Part shown: one piece after another, positions 16,647-25,310 of the stretch | How positions within the stretch are numbered: the stretch's first letter is position 1 | How the letters are laid out: the number at the start of each line of letters is the position of its first letter | Program-made: the position numbers and the translations under genes | The notes under the pieces: generated by a model | What the model was told of the DNA's origin: nothing | Databases searched by the model: none | The model's input: the letters and a program-made list of their open reading frames with translations, nothing else | Origin: Pedobacter sp. B4-66 | GTDB taxonomy: Bacteria > Bacteroidota > Bacteroidia > Sphingobacteriales > Sphingobacteriaceae | Reading direction: 5' to 3' | Assembly: GCF_018492665.1 (NCBI RefSeq) | Contig: NZ_JAFVME010000001.1 | Coordinates: 124,001-188,000, forward strand | Length of the DNA stretch: 64,000 bases

Positions 16647-17942
16647 ATCATCATCACTATAATCCTGAATATCTTCGATATACCCGTTGAGAATCAAAAA
16701 GTCAAATAAAGGTTTCGCATCGGGAGTTACCGGCATATTTGCTGATGTAACTACTTCATTTGTTTTCTTATCAAGAAATGGATAAGCGAAAAGCTTTACA
16801 TTTTTACTAAACATATCACTCACATAACTTAACAGCTGACTGCTATAGTTTTCGCCAAAGTTAGTTGAGTTAAACACAAATTTAAGGTTATTGATGTTGG
16901 TAGATATACCTACACTTTTTGGACGACAACGATCCAGATATTTAGCCAATTTATTATGTCGGGTAAAGTTGGAAACAATTACTTTATTTCCGGTTTTACA
17001 CATTTCCTTTGCTCTTTTAGCAACAGAATTGAGATCTAATTCATGTAACTCATCTCCGGTTGATAACACATTAGTCATCAATACCTCTATCAGTACACTA
17101 AGATTATCTTCCTGTACATTTTCAGTCTTCACAAATTGATCGACTGCCTTATTGAGCATGCTAAAGTTAGGATGTGATTTTTGCTCATATTTTGTGCGCA
17201 AAATCATAATGTCCTTTTTATACAGCAAATCTTTAGGTAAACAAGGTTGCCCCTGCGAATCAAAAATAGCAGCATCAGAGAACTCCTTAACAATCAAGTA
17301 AAGGTTTAGCAAAATATTATCTGCACCTTTAAACACAGGGCCATTTACCGAGATTAAATCAATCTCAACTGAACCAACCGTTAAATTATCTGCCAACGAT
17401 TCAATCATCGCCTTGCGATCCTGATTGTAGTAAAATGCTGCGTAAACAAGGTTAACACCAATTATCCCCAATACGTTTTGCTGTAGTGCAGCATCGGTAT
17501 CAAGCAGGCGCACATGGAAAAATATTTCGTTAGGCTCTCCATCCGGCTCCGATTGGAAACGAAGTCCAATCCAGCCATGCGGATCGTTGGATTTGTTATA
17601 GTTAAGTGTAGTTACTGTATCTGCAAAGGCGAAAAAAGTTCGGTCATCATACTTCTCTCCGCTTAATCTTTCAGTCAGTAAATCAAACTCGTGATTTAAC
17701 ATCTTCAATAGTCTGGATTTACTTACGTATCTACCAGACTCTTCCACACCGTAAATTGCATCACTAAATGTCATATCGTAAGCCGACATTGTTTTTGCAA
17801 CAGTACCGGAAGCTGCACCTGCAGTAAAAAAATTACGCGCCACTTCTTGTCCTGCACCTATCTCTGCGAAGGTCCCATAAATCCTGGGATTTAAGTTAAT
17901 CTTTAGGGCTTTACGCTTGGTATCAAGGATTTCTCTTTCCAT
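16632..17942 (-). CDS. Conserved protein of unknown function
   Basis: This 436-residue protein is counted from ATG 17942. An earlier in-frame TTG at 17960 would add an unlikely MCYFCK extension. Visible features are a conserved-looking N-terminal segment (NPRIYGTFAEIGAGQEVARNFF, whose first and last few residues flank a Gly-rich turn), then SGTVAKTMSAYDM and WIGLRFQ. There is no signal peptide or transmembrane segment. I have seen this kind of protein in many bacterial genomes under inconsistent names and do not trust any functional label. It is probably monocistronic, diverging from the ABC transporter gene, and its 3' end lies in a bidirectional terminator. Confidence 0.75.
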   Translation of the reverse strand: MEREILDTKRKALKINLNPRIYGTFAEIGAGQEVARNFFTAGAASGTVAKTMSAYDMTFSDAIYGVEESGRYVSKSRLLKMLNHEFDLLTERLSGEKYDDRTFFAFADTVTTLNYNKSNDPHGWIGLRFQSEPDGEPNEIFFHVRLLDTDAALQQNVLGIIGVNLVYAAFYYNQDRKAMIESLADNLTVGSVEIDLISVNGPVFKGADNILLNLYLIVKEFSDAAIFDSQGQPCLPKDLLYKKDIMILRTKYEQKSHPNFSMLNKAVDQFVKTENVQEDNLSVLIEVLMTNVLSTGDELHELDLNSVAKRAKEMCKTGNKVIVSNFTRHNKLAKYLDRCRPKSVGISTNINNLKFVFNSTNFGENYSSQLLSYVSDMFSKNVKLFAYPFLDKKTNEVVTSANMPVTPDAKPLFDFLILNGYIEDIQDYSDDDVKTV

Positions 17943-18036
17943 TTTGCAAAAATAGCACAATCAGATGGATTTAGACGATAAAATCCCTATCTTGATGGCA
18001 ATTATTTTCACCCTGAAAATCTGTTCCATTAAATCA

Positions 18037-19752
18037 ATGCTGAACGTTAAAAACCTCGACATACAATTTCTTAATAAAGAGGATAAAACCTGGCTTAAAG
18101 CAGTTAACAATGTGAGCTTTTCTATCGAAAAAGGCAAGGTACTTGGCATTGTCGGAGAATCGGGATCTGGCAAATCCGTAACTTCTTTCTCCATCATGAG
18201 ACTTCATGATCCGCAAAGCACAAAAATTGGCGGTAAAATAGAGTTTGACAAAATCGATCTGCTAAACCTGACGACTGAAGAAATTAGAAAATACAGAGGC
18301 AATAAAATTGCAATGATCTTTCAGGAGCCTATGACTTCTTTAAACCCTGTGTTTACATGTGGGGCTCAGGTTAAAGAAGCTATTGTACTACATCAAAAGC
18401 TCGATAAATATACGGCAAAGGACAAAACCATAGCGCTATTCAAAGAAGTCCAACTGCCTCGTCCGGAACAAATATTTGATAGCTATCCTCATCAGCTTTC
18501 AGGTGGACAAAAGCAAAGGGTAATGATTGCCATGGCGCTTAGCTGCAATCCTGAACTTTTAATTGCTGATGAGCCAACCACAGCACTTGATGTAACAGTT
18601 CAAAAAACAATCCTGGAGTTACTGCTTAAACTTAAACAGGAACGTGACATGGCCATGATATTCATTTCTCATGATCTTGCTGTTATTAGTGAAATTGCTG
18701 ACGAAGTAGCAGTAATGTATAAGGGAGAAATTGTTGAACAAGGCTCGTCTGAACATATTTTTCTCCATCCAAGACACCCTTACACCAAAGGCTTACTAGC
18801 CTGCCGACCAGCACCAAATAAACTACTAAAAAGGTTACCTGTAGTGTCCGACTTTCTGAATGAAGATGCTGATCAGGCAATGACCCATTTAATGGAGCAA
18901 AATAGTTATACTTCTGCGGAAATAGCTCAGAGAAGAGCTGATCTTTATACTCAAAAACCACTGTTAGAGGTTAAGGATCTTTGCACCTGGTATCCCATTA
19001 GGAATGGCTTATTTGGCAAAACCACCGATTATGTAAAGGCCGTTGACCATATAAGCTTCAATGTTTTTCCTGGTGAAACACTTGGTCTGGTAGGTGAATC
19101 AGGATGTGGAAAAACTACTTTAGGTCGCAGTATTTTAAGGTTGGTTGAACCTACCTCCGGACAGATTATTTTTGATGGCAACGATATTACTTCTTTAAAC
19201 AGAAAAGACCTTAGGGGAATGAGAAGGGATGTACAGATAATTTTTCAGGATCCATATTCATCTTTAAATCCAAGGCTTACTATAGGCAATGCTTTAATGG
19301 AACCTTTACAAGTGCATCAGATATTTGACAATGATGCAAAACGGAAGAGCCATGTCCTAGGCTTACTAGACCGCGTCGATTTAAAAGCGGAACATTTTAA
19401 CAGATACCCACACGAGTTTTCTGGTGGCCAACGCCAGCGAATTGTTATTGCCAGAGCCCTTGCTTTACAGCCCCGTTTTATTATTTGTGATGAATCTGTA
19501 TCTGCACTAGATGTTTCAGTACAAGCCCAGGTATTAAACCTGTTACGCCAGTTACAACAAGAATTTGGACTTACATATATCTTCATCTCTCACGATTTGG
19601 CTGTTGTAAAGCATATTTCGGATAGAATGATTGTAATGAACAAAGGAAAGATTGAGGAACAAGGATATCCTGAAGATATTTACAATAATCCGCAAGCCGA
19701 ATATACACGAAAGCTTATAGCAGCCATCCCTGGTTCAGGGTCTTTAATATAA
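18037..19752 (+). CDS. Peptide-type ABC transporter ATP-binding protein with two fused ATPase domains
   Basis: Start ATG 18037 is preferred because MLNVKNLDIQF is the usual opening of a DppD-type ATPase; the frame is open from 17965, but those extra residues look non-coding. The 571-residue protein contains two complete ATPase cassettes: Walker A GESGSGKS with signature LSGGQKQR and Walker B LLIADEPT in the first half, and GESGCGKTT, FSGGQRQR and FIICDES in the second. This matches DppD-DppF fusions (GsiA/YejF type) that energise uptake of peptides or related substrates. No permease or binding protein is encoded next to it, so the membrane components must be elsewhere. Confidence 0.92.
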   Translation: MLNVKNLDIQFLNKEDKTWLKAVNNVSFSIEKGKVLGIVGESGSGKSVTSFSIMRLHDPQSTKIGGKIEFDKIDLLNLTTEEIRKYRGNKIAMIFQEPMTSLNPVFTCGAQVKEAIVLHQKLDKYTAKDKTIALFKEVQLPRPEQIFDSYPHQLSGGQKQRVMIAMALSCNPELLIADEPTTALDVTVQKTILELLLKLKQERDMAMIFISHDLAVISEIADEVAVMYKGEIVEQGSSEHIFLHPRHPYTKGLLACRPAPNKLLKRLPVVSDFLNEDADQAMTHLMEQNSYTSAEIAQRRADLYTQKPLLEVKDLCTWYPIRNGLFGKTTDYVKAVDHISFNVFPGETLGLVGESGCGKTTLGRSILRLVEPTSGQIIFDGNDITSLNRKDLRGMRRDVQIIFQDPYSSLNPRLTIGNALMEPLQVHQIFDNDAKRKSHVLGLLDRVDLKAEHFNRYPHEFSGGQRQRIVIARALALQPRFIICDESVSALDVSVQAQVLNLLRQLQQEFGLTYIFISHDLAVVKHISDRMIVMNKGKIEEQGYPEDIYNNPQAEYTRKLIAAIPGSGSLI

Positions 19753-20646
19753 TTAGGGTGTTGTTTCTTTATCAGTTTTCAAAACTGCCGATAGTCTGAT
19801 CAATGCAGTATTAATTGCCCTTCTTATTTCTCTTTCTTTAACCTTATCATATCTTTTCAATAAGATCATCACTTTAAAAATAACTACATCTTTATTGATT
19901 GCTATGGTTTTAACAGTAAGGCCTCCCGGCATCACATTGTCTGAATAATTTTCTATAGCCTTATTTAAGTGGTTTTCTATAAACTCTGGAGTATAGCCAT
20001 TAGCCAAAGACATCTCAAACTCAATACTTAGCTTTTTGATATTTTGCTTAGACTGATTTACAATAACCGAACTAAAAGCCAAGGAGTTAGGAATGATCAC
20101 CATATCGCTATCTTCATTTTGCAGAATCATATTGATCAATGTAATGTCCAATATCTTACCCTCATGCTCCCCTACTTTAATGTGATCCCCTAATGAGAGT
20201 CTATCTGAAAACATGATAATTAAACCGTTGATCATATTGGCTACATAATCTTTAAATGTAACCGCTAATGCAGCTGCGACAATGGAAACACTAAAAACCA
20301 AGTCCTCTAACTTCACATCCCAAAACGAAGTTAAGGCAAGCATAAAAAACACGGTATTTAATATCGACTCAATCCTGTTAATCCCCAGAATGAAATTATC
20401 CTTGATATTACTTTTAAATTTATGCTTTTTGATGTACCAATAGATCATTACCAACCTAACAACAGAAATTGCCAGACTTGGACCCAGAAAAATCATCAAA
20501 CCACTTGTTACTCTTACCAAACGTGGATAGTCAACATAGATTTGCGGCCTATTAACGTAACAATAAACCAACAGCAAATAAATTACTGCCTTTATCAGGA
20601 TCATTAGCAATTCCTTACCGGTCTTTCTTTCTCTGTCTTCTATCAT
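19753..20646 (-). CDS. Small mechanosensitive channel (MscS) family protein
   Basis: This 297-residue protein has three to four N-terminal transmembrane helices (roughly 13-30, 45-68, 90-110 and 118-140). The pore-lining helix region (VAAALAVTFKDYVANMINGLIIM) is followed by the MscS beta domain (LGDHIKVGEHEGKILDITL and IPNSLAFSSVIVN). This is the core MscS architecture. The protein would open under membrane tension to release solutes after osmotic downshift. It ends one base after the stop of the ABC ATPase gene (convergent) and diverges from RNase R across a 90-base gap. Confidence 0.92.
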   Translation of the reverse strand: MIEDRERKTGKELLMILIKAVIYLLLVYCYVNRPQIYVDYPRLVRVTSGLMIFLGPSLAISVVRLVMIYWYIKKHKFKSNIKDNFILGINRIESILNTVFFMLALTSFWDVKLEDLVFSVSIVAAALAVTFKDYVANMINGLIIMFSDRLSLGDHIKVGEHEGKILDITLINMILQNEDSDMVIIPNSLAFSSVIVNQSKQNIKKLSIEFEMSLANGYTPEFIENHLNKAIENYSDNVMPGGLTVKTIAINKDVVIFKVMILLKRYDKVKEREIRRAINTALIRLSAVLKTDKETTP

Positions 20647-20669
20647 TTTATGTTGTAAAGCTACCTAAT

Positions 20670-20704
20670 CAAAGGTACAAAATAGAACAATCTATCGGTT
20701 CAAA
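20670..20704 (-). promoter_or_regulatory. Candidate Bacteroidota promoter for the MscS gene
   Basis: Read on the minus strand, TACCTTTG (20670-20677) fits the TAnnTTTG -7 consensus, with TTTG (20701-20704) 23 bases upstream. The spacer is a little longer than the usual 19-21 bases. The expected start site lies about 20 bases before the ATG at 20646. Confidence 0.4.
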
Positions 20705-20735
20705 TTGTTACCTTCGGGTGATTCATATTTTTACT

Positions 20736-22868
20736 ATGGCAAAAAAGAAATCATCGCACTTAGAACTTGTTTTAATACAATTGATTAGTGATGTTTTGGA
20801 GAAAAACAGCAATGGAGCCCTGAACTACAAACAGGTTTCAGCTAAATTAAATATAACAGATCCTGCCGGAAAAGAAACAATTCTTGAAGTGCTTAAAGAG
20901 CAATCGAGAAAAGGTATTTTCTTAGAGCCTGAAAAAGGGAAATTCAAACTAAAGGATTTGAAGACTTTTATTATTGGTAAGGTAGACATGACTGCTGACG
21001 GCTCTGCATTTGTAGTGCCTGAGGACGAGTTTGAGAAAGATATTTTTGTATCAGCACGCAAACTTCACAATGCTCTAAATGGCGATACAGTAAAAGTTTA
21101 TATCTACGCCAAAAAGAGTGGCCGTAAAAATGAAGGTGAAGTAGTTGAAATCATTACCCGCGCTAAAACGGATTTCATTGGGGTGATAAAAATCTCTGAT
21201 CGTTTTGCTTTTGTAAATATCGATGACCGTAAAATGCTTCATGACATTTTTGTTCCATTAAGCGACCTTAATGGCGCTAAAAATGGACAAAAAGTACAAG
21301 TAAGCATTACTGATTGGCCTGAAGGTGTAAAAAATCCAATTGGAAAAGTGACCACTATACTTGGTGAGCAAGGTGAGAACAATACTGAAATGAACGCCAT
21401 TCTGGCTCAGTTTGGCTTCCCTTTGGTATTCCCTCCTGAAGTTGAAAAAGAAGCCAATGCAATACCGGAAGAGATTACAGCAGCCGACTTAAAAGGGCGC
21501 AAAGACTTCAGAGAAACGGTAACATTTACCATTGACCCTGCCGATGCAAAGGACTTTGATGATGCCATCTCTTTTAAAACATTGCCAAATGGAAATTATG
21601 AAATAGGTGTTCACATCGCAGATGTATCTCACTATGTAACACCTAATAGTCATCTTGATAAAGAAGCATATTCCAGAGCTACTTCAGTTTATTTGGTAGA
21701 TCGCGTAATCCCTATGCTTCCAGAACGCTTAAGTAACGGAGTATGTTCATTGCGACCTAATGAGGATAAACTTTGTTTTGCTGCTGTCTTTGAGCTTGAT
21801 AAAGAAGCCAACATAGTTACAGAATGGTTTGGTCGCACGGTAATCCATTCGAACAGACGTTTTAGTTATGAAGAAGCTCAGGAAGTAATTGAAAATAAAG
21901 AAGGTGATTACGCTGATGAAATCCTTAAACTTAATGAGCTTGCCTATATATTACGCGACAGGAAGTTTAAAAATGGAGCCATTAGCTTTGAAAGTACCGA
22001 GGTTAAATTTAAACTCGACGATACCGGAAAACCAATTGGTGTATACGTTAAAGAACGAAAAGATGCCCATAAACTTATAGAGGACTTTATGCTACTTGCT
22101 AACAAAAAAGTAGCAGAGTTTATTGCTAAAAAAGGAAAAGGCAAGCAGAAATACACTTTTGTGTATCGTTCGCACGACTCACCTAACCTTGAAAACCTTG
22201 GCAATTTCGCACTTTTTGCAGCCCGTTTTGGTTATAAGATCAACATGAAATCGGATAAAGAGATTGCAAAATCTTTGAATTATCTGATGGAAGATGTTGA
22301 AGGCAAAAAAGAACAGAATGTACTAACACAACTAGCCATCCGTTCTATGGCTAAAGCAGTTTATACAACAAAAAAGACCAGTCATTATGGATTGGCTTTC
22401 GACCATTACACCCACTTTACCTCTCCTATCAGACGATATCCTGATGTTATGGTACACAGACTTCTGGCTTCGTACTTAAACAATGAAAAATCAGCAAATG
22501 AAGAGGAATATGAAATAGCAGCTTCTCATTCTTCAACAATGGAAAAACGTGCTGCTGATGCAGAGCGTGCCTCCATAAAATACAAACAGGCTGAATACCT
22601 GGAAGAGAACATAGGAAATACATTCATGGGCCTCATCTCTGGAGTTACCGAATGGGGTATGTATGTAGAGATTATTGAGAACAAATGCGAGGGAATGATT
22701 AGACTTCGTGATATCTCTGATGATTTCTATGTACTTGACGAAAAGAACTACTGTATAGTTGGTCAACGTAAAAAGAAAAAGTACCAGTTAGGCGACGAGG
22801 TAAAAGTTAAAGTAAAAAAAGTAGATCTATCTAAGCGTCAAATAGATTTCATTTTAGTACAGGATTAG
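20736..22868 (+). CDS. rnr: Ribonuclease R
   Basis: This 710-residue protein is counted from ATG 20736 (MAKKKSSHLELVL); an in-frame start 18 bases earlier is less plausible. Order of domains: an N-terminal helix-turn-helix-like region, two cold-shock domains (about 75-225), the RNB catalytic domain (about 260-590, with metal-binding DPADAKDFDDAIS and the TSPIRRYPD motif), and a C-terminal S1 domain (GLISGVTEWGMYVEI) with a basic end. The enzyme degrades structured RNA processively from the 3' end. A polyprenyl synthetase gene follows 18 bases later, so the two are likely co-transcribed up to the terminator at 23877. Confidence 0.96.
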   Translation: MAKKKSSHLELVLIQLISDVLEKNSNGALNYKQVSAKLNITDPAGKETILEVLKEQSRKGIFLEPEKGKFKLKDLKTFIIGKVDMTADGSAFVVPEDEFEKDIFVSARKLHNALNGDTVKVYIYAKKSGRKNEGEVVEIITRAKTDFIGVIKISDRFAFVNIDDRKMLHDIFVPLSDLNGAKNGQKVQVSITDWPEGVKNPIGKVTTILGEQGENNTEMNAILAQFGFPLVFPPEVEKEANAIPEEITAADLKGRKDFRETVTFTIDPADAKDFDDAISFKTLPNGNYEIGVHIADVSHYVTPNSHLDKEAYSRATSVYLVDRVIPMLPERLSNGVCSLRPNEDKLCFAAVFELDKEANIVTEWFGRTVIHSNRRFSYEEAQEVIENKEGDYADEILKLNELAYILRDRKFKNGAISFESTEVKFKLDDTGKPIGVYVKERKDAHKLIEDFMLLANKKVAEFIAKKGKGKQKYTFVYRSHDSPNLENLGNFALFAARFGYKINMKSDKEIAKSLNYLMEDVEGKKEQNVLTQLAIRSMAKAVYTTKKTSHYGLAFDHYTHFTSPIRRYPDVMVHRLLASYLNNEKSANEEEYEIAASHSSTMEKRAADAERASIKYKQAEYLEENIGNTFMGLISGVTEWGMYVEIIENKCEGMIRLRDISDDFYVLDEKNYCIVGQRKKKKYQLGDEVKVKVKKVDLSKRQIDFILVQD

Positions 22869-22886
22869 ATAACAACAATAAAAAGA

Positions 22887-23855
22887 ATGCATTCTCCTTC
22901 AGAATTATTAAAGCACGTAGAGCAAGCAATAAGCGAAATCCAATACCCAACATATCCTGGAAACTTATACGAGCCCATAAGTTATATTATGAGCTTAGGC
23001 GGAAAAAGAGTAAGACCAACCATGCTATTAATGGCAGTTGATCTATTTAGTGGCGATATCATTAAAGCATTGCCGGCTGCAATGGCTATTGAAACATTCC
23101 ACAACTTTACACTTATTCATGATGACATTATGGATAATGCCCCACTTAGAAGAGGCAAGCAAACTGTGCATGAAAAATGGGGCACCAATACTGCCATACT
23201 TAGCGGAGATGTAATGATGGTAGAAGCTAACAAACACATCACAAATGTGGATGTAAGCATATTAAAGCCTGCCTTAGATACTTTTAACGCTACTGCACAA
23301 GGTGTTTGCGAAGGTCAGCAACTAGACATGGAGTTTGAAAACCGCAGTGATGTAAGTATTCCCGAGTATATTGACATGATACGCCTTAAAACAGCCGTTC
23401 TATTAGGCGGGGCTATGAAATTGGGTGCAATTGTAGCAAAAGCTAAATCAGAAGAAGCTGACCTTATTTATACTTTTGGAGAGAACCTTGGGATTGCCTT
23501 TCAACTTCAGGATGATATATTGGATGTGTTTGGCGACCCTGAGAAATTTGGGAAGCAAATAGCGGGTGATATTATCGCAAACAAAAAAACCTTCCTGTTA
23601 CTAAAACTACAGGAACTAGTGAATATAGAGGATCACACCATACTTACAGATCAGTTCGCCAACAAAAACATAGAGGATAAGATCAAAAACATTACTGATT
23701 TATATCATAGCTATAAAATCAGAGAGCTGGCCATACAGGAAATGAAAAGCTATCTGGACAAAGCATTTACAGCTTTAAATAAAATTACGGCCCAGGAATC
23801 CAGAAAATCAGAAATTATTATGTTAGCAGAAGAGCTAATGAGTAGAGAGTATTAA
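22887..23855 (+). CDS. Polyprenyl (trans-isoprenyl) diphosphate synthase
   Basis: This 322-residue protein has both aspartate-rich motifs of trans-prenyl transferases: the first in LIHDDIMDNAPLRRGK (about 74-90) and the second in QLQDDILDVFGDPEK. Also present are GGKRVRP near residue 34 and a Lys-rich KKTFLL segment. It elongates allylic diphosphates with isopentenyl diphosphate. Product length cannot be set from sequence; in this phylum it could serve menaquinone side-chain synthesis. It is likely the second gene of an RNase R transcript that ends at a strong hairpin. Confidence 0.92.
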   Translation: MHSPSELLKHVEQAISEIQYPTYPGNLYEPISYIMSLGGKRVRPTMLLMAVDLFSGDIIKALPAAMAIETFHNFTLIHDDIMDNAPLRRGKQTVHEKWGTNTAILSGDVMMVEANKHITNVDVSILKPALDTFNATAQGVCEGQQLDMEFENRSDVSIPEYIDMIRLKTAVLLGGAMKLGAIVAKAKSEEADLIYTFGENLGIAFQLQDDILDVFGDPEKFGKQIAGDIIANKKTFLLLKLQELVNIEDHTILTDQFANKNIEDKIKNITDLYHSYKIRELAIQEMKSYLDKAFTALNKITAQESRKSEIIMLAEELMSREY

Positions 23856-23876
23856 TACTCAGAAACAGTAACACAA

Positions 23877-23910
23877 AAAAAGGGTTTCAACATATGTTGA
23901 AACCCTTTTT
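23877..23910. terminator. Strong bidirectional terminator between polyprenyl synthase and L27
   Basis: A perfect palindrome, AGGGTTTCAACAT/ATGTTGAAACCCT (23881-23906), is flanked by an A-run on the left and a T-run on the right. It can therefore terminate both the rightward RNase R/polyprenyl synthase transcript and the leftward L21-L27 transcript. Confidence 0.88.
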
Positions 23911-23928
23911 TATAAGGTTAATATCTTA

Positions 23929-24345
23929 TTATTCTGCAGATTCAGCTTTAGCTTCTACTTCAGCTTTAACAGCTTTTTTAGCAGGCGCTTTCTTTGCAGG
24001 TGCTTTTTCAGCTTTAGCTTCTACATCAGCTTTAACAGCTTTCTTAGCAGGTGCTTTTTTAGCAGGCGCTTTTTCTACAACTTCTTTAGCTACTGTAGGT
24101 AACACCGAAACATAAGATTTGTTATCTTGTTTCTTTTTGAAGATTACAGTACCATCAACCAAAGCGAATAAAGTATGGTCTTTACCAATACCTACACCTT
24201 TATCTGGATGATGTTTTGTACCACGCTGACGTACTAAAATGTTTCCAGCGATAGCATCTTGACCACCAAAGATCTTGATACCTAAGCGTTTGCTATGCGA
24301 CTCGCGTCCGTTTCTCGAACTACCGGCTCCTTTTTTATGTGCCAT
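23929..24345 (-). CDS. rpmA: 50S ribosomal protein L27 with repeated Lys/Ala C-terminal tail
   Basis: Residues 1-86 or so are a normal L27 (start [20 protein letters not shown], with [18 protein letters not shown] and a basic KHHPDKGVG loop). The N-terminal tail reaches the peptidyl-transferase centre. Beyond residue 91 there is an extension of 47 residues not found in ordinary L27 (about 85 residues). It is made of two 22-residue units, [15 protein letters not shown][D/E]VEAKAE, at 92-113 and 114-135, then SAE. At DNA level these are near-identical 66-bp tandem repeats (24007-24072 and 23941-24006). It is downstream of the L21 gene and presumably shares its promoter at 24758-24789. Confidence 0.95.
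   Translation of the reverse strand: MAHKKGAGSSRNGRESHSKRLGIKIFGGQDAIAGNILVRQRGTKHHPDKGVGIGKDHTLFALVDGTVIFKKKQDNKSYVSVLPTVAKEVVEKAPAKKAPAKKAVKADVEAKAEKAPAKKAPAKKAVKAEVEAKAESAE
23941..24072 (-). repeat. Two tandem 66-bp repeats encoding the L27 tail
   Basis: The two units (24072-24007 and 24006-23941, reading the minus strand) each encode 22 residues that differ at one position (Asp versus Glu). They differ at only a few bases, implying a recent in-frame duplication. Length variation between strains is likely. Confidence 0.85.
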
Positions 24346-24401
24346 TGTTTTATATTTTATTAATTACCTGATTAACCTGGTAATCCTTGTTTAACAACTA
24401 A

Positions 24402-24713
24402 TTATAAACTGATACCAGAAATCTGGATTTTGGTGAAATACTGACGGTGACCGTTTTTCTTTTTGTAACCTTTTCTACGTTTCTTTTTGAAAACGATTAC
24501 TTTATCACCTTTTAAATGAGACACGATTTTAGCTGAAACTGTAGCACCTTTCAAAGTAGGAGCTCCTACAGTGATTTTACCACCATCTTCAACCAACAAT
24601 ACATTGTCAAATTCAATACTAGCGCCTTCATCTCCTTGCAAACGGTGTACAAAAAGGTGCTGGTCTTTTGCAACTTTGAATTGCTGTCCTGCTATATTTA
24701 CTATTGCGTACAT
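24402..24713 (-). CDS. rplU: 50S ribosomal protein L21
   Basis: This 103-residue protein has the L21 signature: start [14 protein letters not shown], central [15 protein letters not shown], and the basic RNA-binding end ([20 protein letters not shown]). It binds 23S rRNA in the large subunit. L21 followed by L27 is the standard bacterial order; the gap to L27 is 56 bases. A well-spaced promoter of the Bacteroidota type lies 45 bases before the start codon. Confidence 0.97.
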   Translation of the reverse strand: MYAIVNIAGQQFKVAKDQHLFVHRLQGDEGASIEFDNVLLVEDGGKITVGAPTLKGATVSAKIVSHLKGDKVIVFKKKRRKGYKKKNGHRQYFTKIQISGISL

Positions 24714-24757
24714 TGTTAAATATTTATTATTTTAAATTGTTTATTTTTATCGAGGTG

Positions 24758-24789
24758 CAAATATAGAATTATTTTTTCTAAATCCACAA
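24758..24789 (-). promoter_or_regulatory. Promoter of the L21-L27 operon
   Basis: On the minus strand, TATATTTG (24758-24765) matches the TAnnTTTG element, with TTG (24787-24789) 21 bases upstream. The predicted start site, about 24751, gives a leader of roughly 38 bases before the L21 ATG. Confidence 0.6.
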
Positions 24790-24794
24790 CAGAA

Positions 24795-25307
24795 TTACTT
24801 TTTATTCCCATAACGTTCTTCAGCATCAAATATGCTTTGTCCAATAAGCTTTTGCATTTGAGCCGCAACATCTCTAAGTTTAGGTATTTCATTGTAATCA
24901 GTCAAATAAATTACTTTCTTAGACTTGGTTTTGTAATTAAACTGGATTTCATAACGCAGTATCTTTGGCGAATTTAAATCCGAGCCACTATTTGCAATTA
25001 CATCAGGGAAATTCCATAAACCCAACTCATTTGCCTTACTGTGTAAATAGATCATATCATTCTTTCTAAGCTTCACATGGGTCTTAATCAAAGAATCCTT
25101 GTCGTTTAGGTATTGATAATCACCGGTAGCAGAATTATAACTATTGGCAAGGATCTTCCCTACTCCCCATTTATACTCAAATGAAACAAAATCAGCTGAT
25201 CTGAACGGTGCATTTTTTATCATTGGGGTATAATAAACTATGCAATAAATCAAGAATGGTACTACAATGCTTAATGCTAAAAAAATCTTTTTTCCTTTGC
25301 TCGTCAT
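24795..25307 (-). CDS. Hypothetical membrane-anchored protein
   Basis: This 170-residue protein has one N-terminal hydrophobic helix (about residues 8-26, after KGKK), so it is either anchored in the inner membrane or a cleaved secreted protein. The remainder is a soluble mixed alpha/beta domain with strands such as RYEIQFNY and KKVIYLTDY, and a C-terminal amphipathic helix (LRDVAAQMQKLIGQSIF). No family is recognised. It starts 3 bases after the stop of the symporter gene on the same strand, so the two form a transcript. A role tied to the transporter is possible but unproven. Confidence 0.65.
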   Translation of the reverse strand: MTSKGKKIFLALSIVVPFLIYCIVYYTPMIKNAPFRSADFVSFEYKWGVGKILANSYNSATGDYQYLNDKDSLIKTHVKLRKNDMIYLHSKANELGLWNFPDVIANSGSDLNSPKILRYEIQFNYKTKSKKVIYLTDYNEIPKLRDVAAQMQKLIGQSIFDAEERYGNKK

Positions 25308-25310
25308 AAA

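Noticed and set aside
17965..18036. N-terminal extension of the ABC ATPase
   Set aside because: The family starts at MLNVKNL; the extra 24 codons show no domain and overlap the likely promoter region between divergent genes.
23894..24115. Plus-strand frame antisense to L27 with Ser/Ala/Leu repeats
   Set aside because: It is the mirror of the repetitive L27 tail codons on the other strand; no start context or promoter of its own.
24363..24384. ATTACC/GGTAAT hairpin between L21 and L27 as a terminator or leader element
   Set aside because: The stem is only 6 bp in a short A/T-rich spacer with no following U-tract; not distinguishable from chance.
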